A DNA stretch of 8,558 nucleotides from Piscirickettsiaceae bacterium (GTDB taxonomy: Bacteria > Pseudomonadota > Gammaproteobacteria > Nitrosococcales > Methylophagaceae). Shown here one piece after another: positions 1 to 7,391 of this stretch. The stretch covers positions 1 to 8,558 of the forward strand of contig JAUXFA010000039.1 in NCBI GenBank assembly GCA_030620285.1. Reading direction: 5' to 3'. Position 1 is the first letter of the stretch, and the number at the start of each line of letters is the position of its first letter. Position numbers and translations under genes: made by a program. The notes beneath the pieces are model-generated. The model did no database searches. It saw only the letters and a list, made by a program, of their open reading frames with translations, and was not told the origin of the DNA.

Positions 1-1460
1 AACAATACAACCTTGACACTGACTCACTTACTAATTTCATTGATGGCCATAAACCATCTCCATGGTTAAACCAACAGCAACTTAACAGTCATGCACACGA
101 TGCTCTCGACTTTATTAGTGCGTCAACAAACCATGGCCTACAACCTGACGACTATCACTTTTCGACACTACAACAACTCCAATCTAGCGCTGATGATTCC
201 ACCGCACAATTATTCGATATTTTATTAACCGACGGCCTATTAAAGCTCATTCATGATATTTCAGTTGGACGACTTGAAGCCAATATTGCTGATCCACAAT
301 GGTTCATCCCCCAAAAAATATTCAATGCCCAGGAATTTCTACATCAAGCTTTATTATCCAAACACTTAAAAACAGAATTAAATTCTCTCATTCCCAACTC
401 CATTGAATACCTAAAATTAATGGAGGCTATAGCACGATATCAGCGTTATGTTGATCGTGGTGGCTGGGCAGAAATACCAGAAACACCGTTATTACACCCT
501 AATGACACCCATCAAAATATCGCGGCGATTCAAGCCAGACTAGCCTTTGAGGATAAGTATCTTGCTATTACCCATAGTGTTAAGTCTTCTCATTTTGGCC
601 CACTGATGGAACAAGCTGTGCGGCGTTTCCAACAAAAATACAGTTTAAAAATAGATGGCATTATTGGTTCTGAAACCCGTCACGCGATGAATATTTCTGC
701 CAGTGAACGATTGCAGCAAATTAAAACCACCTTAGAACGTCATCGTTGGATGCCGACTGATTTAGGGCAACGTTATCTAATGGTTAATTTAGCAAACTAC
801 ACCTTACATGGTTTTGAGAATGGAAGTTCAAAACTGGATATGCGCGTAATAGTAGGACGTAAAAATCGTCCTACACCCAGTTTTGTCAGCCAAATGAATC
901 GACTGGTCTACAATCCATACTGGAATGTGCCTTACAAATTGGCCCGCTTGGATCTACTACCAAAACAACAGCAAAATCCAAATTATTTCTATCTAAAAGA
1001 TATTCGCGTTTTCACTGTTGAACAGGGTCAAAAAGTAGAACATGATCCTTACGATATTGACTGGCAATCTGTACCGAAGAAAAATTTTCCCTATGTTCTT
1101 CGCCAAGATCCCGGTGAACAAAATGCATTAGGAAAATTAAAATTTATGTTCCCAAACCAATGGAGCATTTACTTGCATGACACCTCACATCCTGAATTAT
1201 TCGCCGAAGTAAACCGTTCAATTAGCTCAGGCTGTATTAGAGTTGAAGATCCTATTGCCTTAGCCAATTTTAGCTTGGCTGAAAATAATTCCCAACAGTC
1301 TGTCCTTGATATGATTACCAGTAATAAAAACCGAGGACAAAAGCTACTCAAGCCATTATCAATTTATGCGACTTATTTCACTGTTTGGCTAGACGATAAT
1401 GAAGTAAGATTTTCACCAGATGTATACCAAAGAGACCAACAACTCGCTGATCTCTTGTAA
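1..1460 (+). CDS. ldtD: L,D-transpeptidase, LdtD/YcbB type (5' end outside the window)
   Basis: The reading frame is open from base 3 to the TAA at 1458-1460, so about 485 residues are visible and the true start lies upstream; the ATG at 420 is internal. E. coli LdtD is about 615 residues, so roughly 130 residues including the export signal are missing. The part before base 420 resembles the YcbB scaffold region (for example DGLLKLIHDISVGRLE). A peptidoglycan-binding-like repeat follows at about 510-690 (AVRRFQQKYSLKIDGIIG), then the YkuD catalytic domain at about 770-1330. The catalytic signature SSGCIRVEDP is intact: the nucleophile Cys codon is 1233-1235 and the probable catalytic His (LHDTSHP) is codon 1176-1178, 19 residues earlier. 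Known family role: a periplasmic enzyme that forms 3-3 mDAP-mDAP crosslinks in peptidoglycan, bypassing penicillin-sensitive D,D-transpeptidases. The adjacent mepK supports LdtD rather than the shorter ErfK/YbiS paralogues. Confidence 0.93.
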   Translation, partial: QYNLDTDSLTNFIDGHKPSPWLNQQQLNSHAHDALDFISASTNHGLQPDDYHFSTLQQLQSSADDSTAQLFDILLTDGLLKLIHDISVGRLEANIADPQWFIPQKIFNAQEFLHQALLSKHLKTELNSLIPNSIEYLKLMEAIARYQRYVDRGGWAEIPETPLLHPNDTHQNIAAIQARLAFEDKYLAITHSVKSSHFGPLMEQAVRRFQQKYSLKIDGIIGSETRHAMNISASERLQQIKTTLERHRWMPTDLGQRYLMVNLANYTLHGFENGSSKLDMRVIVGRKNRPTPSFVSQMNRLVYNPYWNVPYKLARLDLLPKQQQNPNYFYLKDIRVFTVEQGQKVEHDPYDIDWQSVPKKNFPYVLRQDPGEQNALGKLKFMFPNQWSIYLHDTSHPELFAEVNRSISSGCIRVEDPIALANFSLAENNSQQSVLDMITSNKNRGQKLLKPLSIYATYFTVWLDDNEVRFSPDVYQRDQQLADLL

Positions 1461-1484
1461 CAAACAGTAAAATTTGTTTATAAT
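1455..1484 (+). promoter_or_regulatory. Putative sigma70-type promoter for mepK
   Basis: A perfect -10 hexamer TATAAT at 1479-1484 is preceded by TTGTAA at 1455-1460 (4 of 6 matches to TTGACA) with an 18-bp spacer. The -35 overlaps the ldtD stop codon. It lies 41 bases before the mepK start codon, which suggests mepK can be transcribed independently of ldtD. This rests on sequence match alone, and such AT-rich matches arise by chance. Confidence 0.42.
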
Positions 1485-1525
1485 TGGTAAGTTATACCGC
1501 ATGGTTTAACATTTAAGGTGGCTTA

Positions 1526-2107
1526 ATGACGTTTAAACACGATCCGCAGAAAAACTCAGCCGCTGATGCCCCTGTATCAAGACGTCGTTTTCTCCAAATT
1601 GGTCTAGGCATATCCACTAGTATCGCTATGCCAAATGCCTTTGCAAACCTACTATCACAACCTGAACGTAAACTATCCCTACTCAATTTACATACCGGTG
1701 AAAGCCTAAATGCAACATATTGGGCTGAAGGCCAATATCAAACCAGCGAATTGGATGCGATTAACCGTGTCCTACGTGATCACCGTACTGGCGATGTCTA
1801 TCACATGGATAACGATTTAATTGATATGTTGAATATCCTGCATCATAAAATGAATGGCAGACAGCCATTTCATGTTATCTCTGGTTATCGTTCACCCAAA
1901 ACCAATGCCAAACTCAATAAACAAAGTAATGGCGTTGCCAAAAAAAGTTTACATATGCAAGGTAAAGCTATTGATATCCGCCTGCCTGGCCGTCAACTAT
2001 CTGAACTGCGTAAAGCCTCGCTTAATTTACATATCGGCGGTGTTGGCTATTATCCAACATCTGATTTTATCCATATCGATACCGGCCGAGTTCGTCGCTG
2101 GGGTTAG
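1526..2107 (+). CDS. mepK: Murein DD-/LD-endopeptidase MepK-like (YcbK, DUF882/peptidase M15 fold), Tat-exported
   Basis: A 193-residue protein begins at an ATG preceded by AAGGTGG. The N-terminus has a twin-arginine signal: SRRRFLQIG at residues 18-26, a hydrophobic stretch, and a likely cleavage after AFA (residue 40). The mature part carries the LAS/M15 zinc-metallopeptidase pattern: SGYRSPKTN (119-127), SLHMQGKAID (141-150) giving ligands His143 and Asp150, and FIHID (181-185) giving His183. The C-terminus ends RVRRWG. E. coli MepK cleaves mDAP-mDAP (3-3) crosslinks and, less well, D-Ala-mDAP bonds; that activity is inferred here from the family. The length is close to the E. coli protein. 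It follows the L,D-transpeptidase by 65 bases, the same order as ycbB-ycbK in E. coli, so maker and cutter of the same bond are neighbours. The next gene converges on it with a 13-bp gap. Confidence 0.9.
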   Translation: MTFKHDPQKNSAADAPVSRRRFLQIGLGISTSIAMPNAFANLLSQPERKLSLLNLHTGESLNATYWAEGQYQTSELDAINRVLRDHRTGDVYHMDNDLIDMLNILHHKMNGRQPFHVISGYRSPKTNAKLNKQSNGVAKKSLHMQGKAIDIRLPGRQLSELRKASLNLHIGGVGYYPTSDFIHIDTGRVRRWG

Positions 2108-2120
2108 TGGTACTAAAAAA

Positions 2121-2519
2121 CTAACATTCCTTAAGCAGTTTTCTGAGTAATGACTTAAATTTATCCATTTCTTCCGAATACATTTTCTTTAATGTCACGT
2201 GTTCTTGTCTTGCTTCATCATGAAGATGGGACAAATTCTGATAACACTCAGTTTGTTGCTGTTGTGATTTAAGCTCAGAGCAAGAATGTAAATGACAGTC
2301 ACCAGCAATACTACACCCATGGCTATTGATCAATTTCTCATGCTGTTCAATTAATAAAACATGTTTTGCCAACATTCCTGTATGTTCCGGCAAAGCACGC
2401 TCTAATTGATATAACAAAGCAACCAATCGATTTGATTCATGTTGCCATTGCTCGACTTCTTTTACCCATGCCGCATGATCTTGATGCCAAGATTTATCAT
2501 CTTCATTTGTATTAACCAT
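2121..2519 (-). CDS. Uncharacterised helical protein with a Cys/His cluster
   Basis: I do not recognise a named family. The 132-residue frame runs from an ATG at 2517-2519 (minus strand), with a good TGAGGT ribosome binding site at 2524-2529, to a TAG at 2121-2123. There is no signal peptide or membrane segment, so it is probably cytoplasmic. The sequence is rich in charged residues, Gln, His and Leu, and reads as two long helices (about 13-66 and 82-131), likely a helical hairpin or coiled coil. The first helix has a regular aromatic/His pattern (WHQDHAAWVKEVEQW, PEHTGMLAKH, IEQHEKLINSH). The linker holds HGCSIAGDCHLHSC (67-80), with Cys69, Cys75, Cys80 and His67, His76, His78; Cys92 and a terminal Cys132 follow. 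This could bind a metal or form disulfides, but that is inference. The ribosome binding site, ordered composition and neat fit between neighbours argue for a real gene rather than the shorter opposite-strand frame at 2439-2645. Confidence 0.75.
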   Translation of the reverse strand: MVNTNEDDKSWHQDHAAWVKEVEQWQHESNRLVALLYQLERALPEHTGMLAKHVLLIEQHEKLINSHGCSIAGDCHLHSCSELKSQQQQTECYQNLSHLHDEARQEHVTLKKMYSEEMDKFKSLLRKLLKEC

Positions 2520-2691
2520 AGTGACCTCACAAGTGCACTAGAAAATACTACTCACAATCATAATATTATGACTATTCTAACGCTATATTGTTACTACATT
2601 TCTTCTTTAATTAAAAGATATAGACATGTATCACCACAAGGCTAAAAAATAAACGTAAAATAGACATACTAATTCTAAGGAAATATTACTG
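2520..2691. promoter_or_regulatory. Divergent intergenic region upstream of the helical-protein gene and trhO
   Basis: This 172-base AT-rich gap separates two divergent start codons, so promoters for both genes should lie here. I could not find a convincing -35/-10 pair for either. The best partial matches for the plus strand are TTGTTA at 2588-2593 and a lone TAAAAT at 2656-2661 without a good -35. A ribosome binding site AAGGAAA at 2677-2683 serves trhO. A perfect 14-bp palindrome lies at 2558-2571 and an 8-bp one (AGTGCACT) at 2532-2539. Confidence 0.5.
2558..2571. repeat. Perfect 14-bp palindrome TCATAATATTATGA
   Basis: TCATAATATTATGA equals its own reverse complement and sits 38 bases upstream of the minus-strand start and 120 bases upstream of trhO. 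Its place in a divergent promoter region fits an operator for a dimeric regulator. It could also be chance in AT-rich DNA; no second copy was noticed nearby. Confidence 0.4.
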
Positions 2692-3690
2692 ATGCCCCAA
2701 ATTGTTGTATGTGCAATGTATAAATTTGTCACACTAGATAATTATCAACAGCTCAAAGCTCCCCTCCTTAAGCTAATGCTCGATCACAGTATTCGGGGCA
2801 CATTATTACTTGCTAAAGAAGGCATTAACGGTACGGTTGCTGGCTCCCGACAAAATATTGATGCCTTGTTAGCATTTTTAACCGACGATCCCCGATTATC
2901 TGAAATAAGTTACAAAGAATCATTTAGCGATGAAATGCCTTTCTTGCGCTCTCGGGTCAAACTGAAAAAAGAAATTGTTACCATGGGTATTGAAGGCATT
3001 GACCCTAAACATATTGTCGGCACCTATATTAAACCTAAAGACTGGAATGCCTTAATCAGTGATCCTGAAGTTTTACTGGTCGATACTCGCAATGATTACG
3101 AAGTTCAAGTAGGCACTTTCAAAAATGCTATCAACCCTGTTACTGATAGTTTTCGCGAATTTCCTGATTATGTAAAACAGCATTTTAATCCTGAAAAGCA
3201 CAAAAAAATTGCCATGTTTTGCACCGGTGGTATCCGTTGTGAAAAATCTACCGCTTATATGAAAGAGCAAGGTTTTGAAGAGGTTTATCACCTTGAAGGT
3301 GGTATTCTTAAATACCTTGAACAAGTGGATGAACAAGACACACTTTGGCAAGGCGAATGTTTTGTATTTGATGAACGTGTGACTGTTAATCATCAACTAG
3401 AAAAGGGCAACTACGACCAGTGCAATGCTTGCCGTATGCCCATTACCAATCAAGATAAGCTTAGTAAATACTATCAACATGGCGTAAGCTGCCCTCATTG
3501 CTTTGATAAAACAACTATTGAACAAAAAGCCCGTTATGCTGAAAGAGAAAAACAAATGGAATTAGCACGACAACGTGGTGAAACACATATAGGCGCCGAT
3601 ACCGCAAAAACAATTGCAGTACATCGGGTTGAAAAACAACAATACCGCGATAATCAACGGCAAAAATCACTTCAAAAGCAACATAGATAA
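2692..3690 (+). CDS. trhO: tRNA uridine-34 hydroxylase TrhO (YceA, UPF0176, rhodanese domain)
   Basis: The 332-residue protein starts at an ATG with AAGGAAA 8 bases upstream and has the usual family layout. An N-terminal acylphosphatase-like part (about 1-95) includes [12 protein letters not shown] rhodanese domain (about 120-220) includes [10 protein letters not shown] and the active loop [10 protein letters not shown], with Cys177 as the catalytic Cys and Cys183 also conserved. A C-terminal part has two Cys pairs, CNAC (244, 247) and CPHC (267, 270), resembling a metal site, and a basic, Gln/Arg-rich tail. Known role: TrhO performs oxygen-dependent hydroxylation of U34 in certain tRNAs to give 5-hydroxyuridine, the precursor of cmo5U/mo5U wobble bases. 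It acts in the cytoplasm. The stop is only 9 bases before ggt, so the two are probably co-transcribed although no shared pathway is obvious. Confidence 0.95.
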   Translation: MPQIVVCAMYKFVTLDNYQQLKAPLLKLMLDHSIRGTLLLAKEGINGTVAGSRQNIDALLAFLTDDPRLSEISYKESFSDEMPFLRSRVKLKKEIVTMGIEGIDPKHIVGTYIKPKDWNALISDPEVLLVDTRNDYEVQVGTFKNAINPVTDSFREFPDYVKQHFNPEKHKKIAMFCTGGIRCEKSTAYMKEQGFEEVYHLEGGILKYLEQVDEQDTLWQGECFVFDERVTVNHQLEKGNYDQCNACRMPITNQDKLSKYYQHGVSCPHCFDKTTIEQKARYAEREKQMELARQRGETHIGADTAKTIAVHRVEKQQYRDNQRQKSLQKQHR

Positions 3691-3699
3691 TTAGATCTC

Positions 3700-5367
3700 A
3701 TGTCTCGCTATTTTTGTTATTTGGCTATTGCATTATTAGCGTCAACTACACCGCTAATTTCAGCAAACGACACCGTAACTAAAGCGGCTATCGCTAGCGC
3801 TCATCCACTCGCAACACAAGCTGGATTTGAGATCTTAAATCAAGGAGGCAATGCTTTTGATGCAGCTATCGCCGTGAGCGCGGCATTGGCAGTTGTCGAA
3901 CCATCAGGATCTGGGTTAGGTGGTGGTGGTTTCTGGTTATTACATCGCGCGAATGATCAGTTTAATGTCATGATCGATGGCCGCGAAACTGCACCCGCTG
4001 CTGCTGATCGCGATATGTATCTTGATAATGATGGCAACGTTAATAAAGCATTATCTCTCAATGGCCCCTTAGCCGCAGCGATACCAGGCGTCCCAGCGGC
4101 TCTTGATCACTTGAGTAAACATTATGGAAACTTAACATTAGCACAAACATTAGCACCCGCTATTCGCTATGCTAAACAAGGCTTTAAAGTCACAGCACAT
4201 TATCAAAAGCTAGCCAAGTTCCGTTTAAGCTCGCTTAAAGCCTCACCCGAAACTCAATCGATATTTCTCAGGAATGGCCAAGTCCCCAATATCAATACCT
4301 TAATTACACAAACTGATTTGGCACAAACCTTAGAACAAATTGCTCAACAAGGCCGTGCTGGATTTTATCAAGGTGATATTGCTAAAAAATTAGTTTCTGC
4401 TGTGCAGCACGCCGGCGGTATATGGACGCTACAAGATTTAAGAAACTACCAAATCAAAGAACGCCAACCGATTACCGGCACCTATCAAGATTATACAATC
4501 ACCTCGGCAGCACTACCGTCATCAGGTGGTATTGTTTTATTATCGATGCTCAATCAACTCGAGCATTTACCGTTAGCGACGGCTGATGCTAACCAAAAAA
4601 AACATCTGATCGTCGAAGTGATGAAACGTGCTTATTTCGACCGTAGTCGCTATCTGGGCGATAGCGATTTTATCACTATTCCCGCTCAAAAATTACTGTC
4701 AAAAAACTATGCATTACAACTTACAAATACAATTGACTACAATAATGTCAGCCCAATAGATCTTGCTGTAACATCTGAAAATAAGGGTGAAGATACCACC
4801 CATTTTTCCATTATTGATCGTGACGGTAACCGTGTTGCTGCCACACTGAGCATTAACTATCCGTTTGGGTCCGGCTTTATAGCACCCGGCACCGGTGTCT
4901 TGCTCAATGATGAGATGGATGACTTTTCTGCCCAAGCGGGATCAAGCAATGTTTATGGTTTAACGGGTAACAATGCTAATGCCATTGCAGCCAATAAACG
5001 TCCTTTATCAAGTATGACACCAACATTTGTAGAAAACGATGACCGATTAATGATTATTGGCACACCGGGAGGGAGTCGTATAATCACCATGGTCCTATTA
5101 GGTATTTTAGATTTCGTTGATGGTGAAAATGCCTCTGATATTGTGTCATCGCCACGATTTCATCACCAGTATTCACCCGATCAGATACAAGTCGAGTCAA
5201 TAGGATTTGATTCCCAACAATTAGATAATTTGCAAGGTCGCGGCCATACAATTAAACAACTTGATCGCCAATACGGCAATATGCAAGTCATCATACAAAA
5301 TAAAAAATCACAACAATTGGATACCGCGAGTGACCCAAGGGGCGAAGGCCTAAGTCATGTCCAATAA
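3700..5367 (+). CDS. ggt: Gamma-glutamyltranspeptidase (GGT) precursor
   Basis: The 555-residue precursor has a Sec signal peptide (hydrophobic FCYLAIALLASTTPLISA, likely cut near residue 22) and is expected in the periplasm. GGT transfers or hydrolyses the gamma-glutamyl group of glutathione and related peptides. Conserved elements are in order: SGSGLGGGGF, DGRETAP (substrate Arg), DTTHFSIID with the self-processing nucleophile Thr366 (codon 4795-4797), LLNDEMDDFS, KRPLSSMTP (Ser pair of the oxyanion region), GTPGGSRI and ASDPR near the end. Cleavage before Thr366 would give a 190-residue small subunit, the same size as in E. coli. The lid-loop segment with its Tyr (NVYGL) is present, as in E. 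coli GGT and unlike lidless forms, so this is probably a true transpeptidase. The ribosome binding site is weak, which together with the 9-bp gap suggests translational coupling to trhO. The permease gene overlaps its 3' end. Confidence 0.95.
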   Translation: MSRYFCYLAIALLASTTPLISANDTVTKAAIASAHPLATQAGFEILNQGGNAFDAAIAVSAALAVVEPSGSGLGGGGFWLLHRANDQFNVMIDGRETAPAAADRDMYLDNDGNVNKALSLNGPLAAAIPGVPAALDHLSKHYGNLTLAQTLAPAIRYAKQGFKVTAHYQKLAKFRLSSLKASPETQSIFLRNGQVPNINTLITQTDLAQTLEQIAQQGRAGFYQGDIAKKLVSAVQHAGGIWTLQDLRNYQIKERQPITGTYQDYTITSAALPSSGGIVLLSMLNQLEHLPLATADANQKKHLIVEVMKRAYFDRSRYLGDSDFITIPAQKLLSKNYALQLTNTIDYNNVSPIDLAVTSENKGEDTTHFSIIDRDGNRVAATLSINYPFGSGFIAPGTGVLLNDEMDDFSAQAGSSNVYGLTGNNANAIAANKRPLSSMTPTFVENDDRLMIIGTPGGSRIITMVLLGILDFVDGENASDIVSSPRFHHQYSPDQIQVESIGFDSQQLDNLQGRGHTIKQLDRQYGNMQVIIQNKKSQQLDTASDPRGEGLSHVQ

Positions 5368-6583
5368 AACTACTTTAAATAGAAGTTTGTCATTAACCCA
5401 GATGGTACTTTATGGCTTAGGCACAACGATTGGAGCTGGAATCTATGCACTTGTAGGAGAGCTAGCGGGTGTTGCTGGTTATTTTGCACCAATCTCTTTT
5501 CTCATTGCTTCCCTAATGGCAGCCCTCACAGCAATGTCTTTTGCTGAATTATCAGGCCGTTTTCCGCTTGCTGCTGGTGCATCACTTTATGTAAAAGAAG
5601 GGTTTTCATCACAAAAACTATCCACGCTAACAGGAATATTAGTTATTTTGGCAGGATTAGTCTCTGCCGCCGCATTAGTCAATGGTTTTGTAGGATATTT
5701 AAATCAATTTATTACTGCCGACAGACTCCCAACCATTGTTCTAGTAACACTTCTGCTCGGAAGTATCGCAGCATGGGGAATATCGACCTCTGTTTCACTG
5801 GCATCAATGATCACTATTATCGAGATTGGTGGTTTACTATTGATTATTGGAGTAAGTTTCACTGGGATAAATTTCCAAAAAGATTCTACTTTTTCCGAAT
5901 TTATTCCCTCTGCTGATATTACACACTGGACAGCTATTTTTACCGGCACCCTGCTGGCCTTCTATGCCTTTATTGGTTTTGAAGATATGGTTGATGTTGC
6001 TGAAGAAGTGAAGGATGTAAAGCGTAACTTACCCTTAGCCATTTTACTAACATTAGCTATTACCACGCTATTGTATATGTTAATTATGGTCACAGCAGTA
6101 CTTGCCGTACCGCCGCAACAATTAGCAACGACCCAAGCACCATTGGCCTTTTTATATCAACATTTTACGGGGAACAACCCTGTACTCATTAGCATTATTG
6201 GATTATTAGCGATCATTAACGGCGCACTGATTCAAATCATTATGGCTTCACGAGTTATGTATGGTCTAGGTTCTCGTAATCAACTACCAACAATATTAAG
6301 TATTGTTCACCCCCAAACCCAAACACCATTACTTGCCACATTTATCGCCACGATTGCTGTTATGGGCTTAGCTATTACTGGCCATCTGTCTATTCTTGCT
6401 GAAATCACATCACTCCTAATGCTATGCATATTTTCAATGATAAATCTGGCTTTATTACGAATAAAAAAACGTAGCCCATCGACTGAAGACAGTATTAATT
6501 TTCCTCAATGGATACCCCTAGCAGGTTTTATTGTGAGTCTATCCTTCCTTATATTAACCTTAATTAACGTAGCTATTTTTTGA
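5357..6583 (+). CDS. APC-superfamily amino-acid permease
   Basis: The 408-residue integral membrane protein has about 11-12 hydrophobic helices. The first helix carries the unwound Gly-rich motif TIGAGIYALVG (about 24-34), typical of the APC family (PF00324/PF13520), where it binds the amino-acid backbone. The sixth helix and following loop (LLAFYAFIGFEDMVDVAEEVKDVKRNLP) match the conserved APC pattern, and a further motif-like stretch is SRVMYGLGSRNQLP. The length is slightly short for the family, mainly at the ends. The start ATG lies inside ggt (11-bp overlap) with AAGG at 5345-5348 as ribosome binding site, so translation is likely coupled to ggt. The context suggests import of an amino acid released by GGT, such as glutamate, cysteine or glycine, but the substrate cannot be read from the sequence. 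Confidence 0.88.
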   Translation: MSNKTTLNRSLSLTQMVLYGLGTTIGAGIYALVGELAGVAGYFAPISFLIASLMAALTAMSFAELSGRFPLAAGASLYVKEGFSSQKLSTLTGILVILAGLVSAAALVNGFVGYLNQFITADRLPTIVLVTLLLGSIAAWGISTSVSLASMITIIEIGGLLLIIGVSFTGINFQKDSTFSEFIPSADITHWTAIFTGTLLAFYAFIGFEDMVDVAEEVKDVKRNLPLAILLTLAITTLLYMLIMVTAVLAVPPQQLATTQAPLAFLYQHFTGNNPVLISIIGLLAIINGALIQIIMASRVMYGLGSRNQLPTILSIVHPQTQTPLLATFIATIAVMGLAITGHLSILAEITSLLMLCIFSMINLALLRIKKRSPSTEDSINFPQWIPLAGFIVSLSFLILTLINVAIF

Positions 6584-6632
6584 GCTTTAACTTAAATTTT
6601 ATTGGGGTAAAGCCTAACAACAGGAGCTATAA

Positions 6633-7391
6633 ATGGAGTTAATTGATAGCCATTGTCATCTTGATTTCACCCATTTTGATTATGACAGAGACAATATATT
6701 AGCTCACTGCCAGCAACTGGGCGTTCAGCAAATTATTGTGCCGGGGGTGACCGCGTCTAGCTGGCAAAAATTACTCCACATTTGCCAACAATCCGATATG
6801 TTATACCCCGCCTTAGGGCTGCATCCAATGTTTATGGGGCAACATCAACCTGAGCATCTACTCCAATTACAGAAACTTGTCGCACTACAACAGCCAATTG
6901 CAATCGGCGAAATTGGTTTAGATTTTTATTTGGATAACCATGATAAAAAATCCCAAATAGAATTATTTTCCAAGCAATTACAAATTGCCCAAGATACAAA
7001 CTTACCCGTTATTCTTCACGTTAGAAAGGCACACGATCAAACAATCCAACTATTAAAACAATACGCACAAAAAGGCGGTATTATTCATGCTTTTAATGGT
7101 AGTGAACAACAAGCTCAACAATATATTAAACTTGGGTTTTTATTAGGGGTTGGCGGCGTAATAACTCATACTACCGCAACACGCCTAAGAACATTATTTA
7201 GTAAACTTCCACTGTCATCACTAGTATTAGAAACCGATGCGCCTGACATGCCATTGGCTGGCATGCAACAGTCTAGGAATACACCGGAGAATATTCCACG
7301 TATACTGAATATCTTGTCTGAATTACGTTCAGAAACAACGACTGAAATTGCACAGAAAACAACGGAAAATGTGAAGAATTTACTGCTATGA
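6633..7391 (+). CDS. TatD-family metal-dependent hydrolase (YjjV/TatD-like DNase)
   Basis: The 252-residue protein starts at an ATG with a strong CAGGAG site 6 bases upstream. It has the complete TatD metal-binding set on a TIM-barrel scaffold: SHCHLD (His7, His9), GEIGLDF (Glu93), ILHVRKA (His129), IIHAF (His152) and ETDAP (Asp202). Length is normal for the family. Members are cytoplasmic Mg2+-dependent enzymes, several shown to be 3'-5' exonucleases or AP endonucleases acting in DNA repair; some act on D-amino-acyl-tRNA or other substrates. The HAFNG variant of the fifth motif and the compact length look closer to YjjV than to TatD proper, but this is a judgement by eye. The stop codon overlaps the next start by four bases (ATGA), implying translational coupling to the diguanylate cyclase. 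Confidence 0.9.
   Translation: MELIDSHCHLDFTHFDYDRDNILAHCQQLGVQQIIVPGVTASSWQKLLHICQQSDMLYPALGLHPMFMGQHQPEHLLQLQKLVALQQPIAIGEIGLDFYLDNHDKKSQIELFSKQLQIAQDTNLPVILHVRKAHDQTIQLLKQYAQKGGIIHAFNGSEQQAQQYIKLGFLLGVGGVITHTTATRLRTLFSKLPLSSLVLETDAPDMPLAGMQQSRNTPENIPRILNILSELRSETTTEIAQKTTENVKNLLL

Noticed and set aside
420..1460. The ATG at 420 as the start of the L,D-transpeptidase gene
   Set aside because: The frame is open upstream to base 3 and the upstream residues match the YcbB scaffold region, so this ATG is internal. No ribosome binding site precedes it.
2104..2120. Small hairpin TTAGT-GGT-ACTAA at the mepK stop as a terminator
   Set aside because: The stem is only 5 AT-rich base pairs and is followed by A residues rather than T residues on the plus strand, so it does not fit an intrinsic terminator for mepK. 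On the minus strand the T-run comes before the stem.
1854..2150. A 98-residue frame in another phase of mepK
   Set aside because: It lies almost wholly inside mepK, whose Tat signal and zinc ligands are clear; the alternative product has no family features.
2439..2645. A 68-residue plus-strand frame overlapping the helical-protein gene
   Set aside because: It has no recognisable domain or good ribosome binding site, and it overlaps the start of a better-supported gene on the other strand.
6584..6613. GCTTTA...TAAAGC inverted repeat between the permease and TatD-family genes as a terminator
   Set aside because: A 6-bp stem with an 18-base loop and no following T-run is too weak; read-through into the next operon cannot be excluded.
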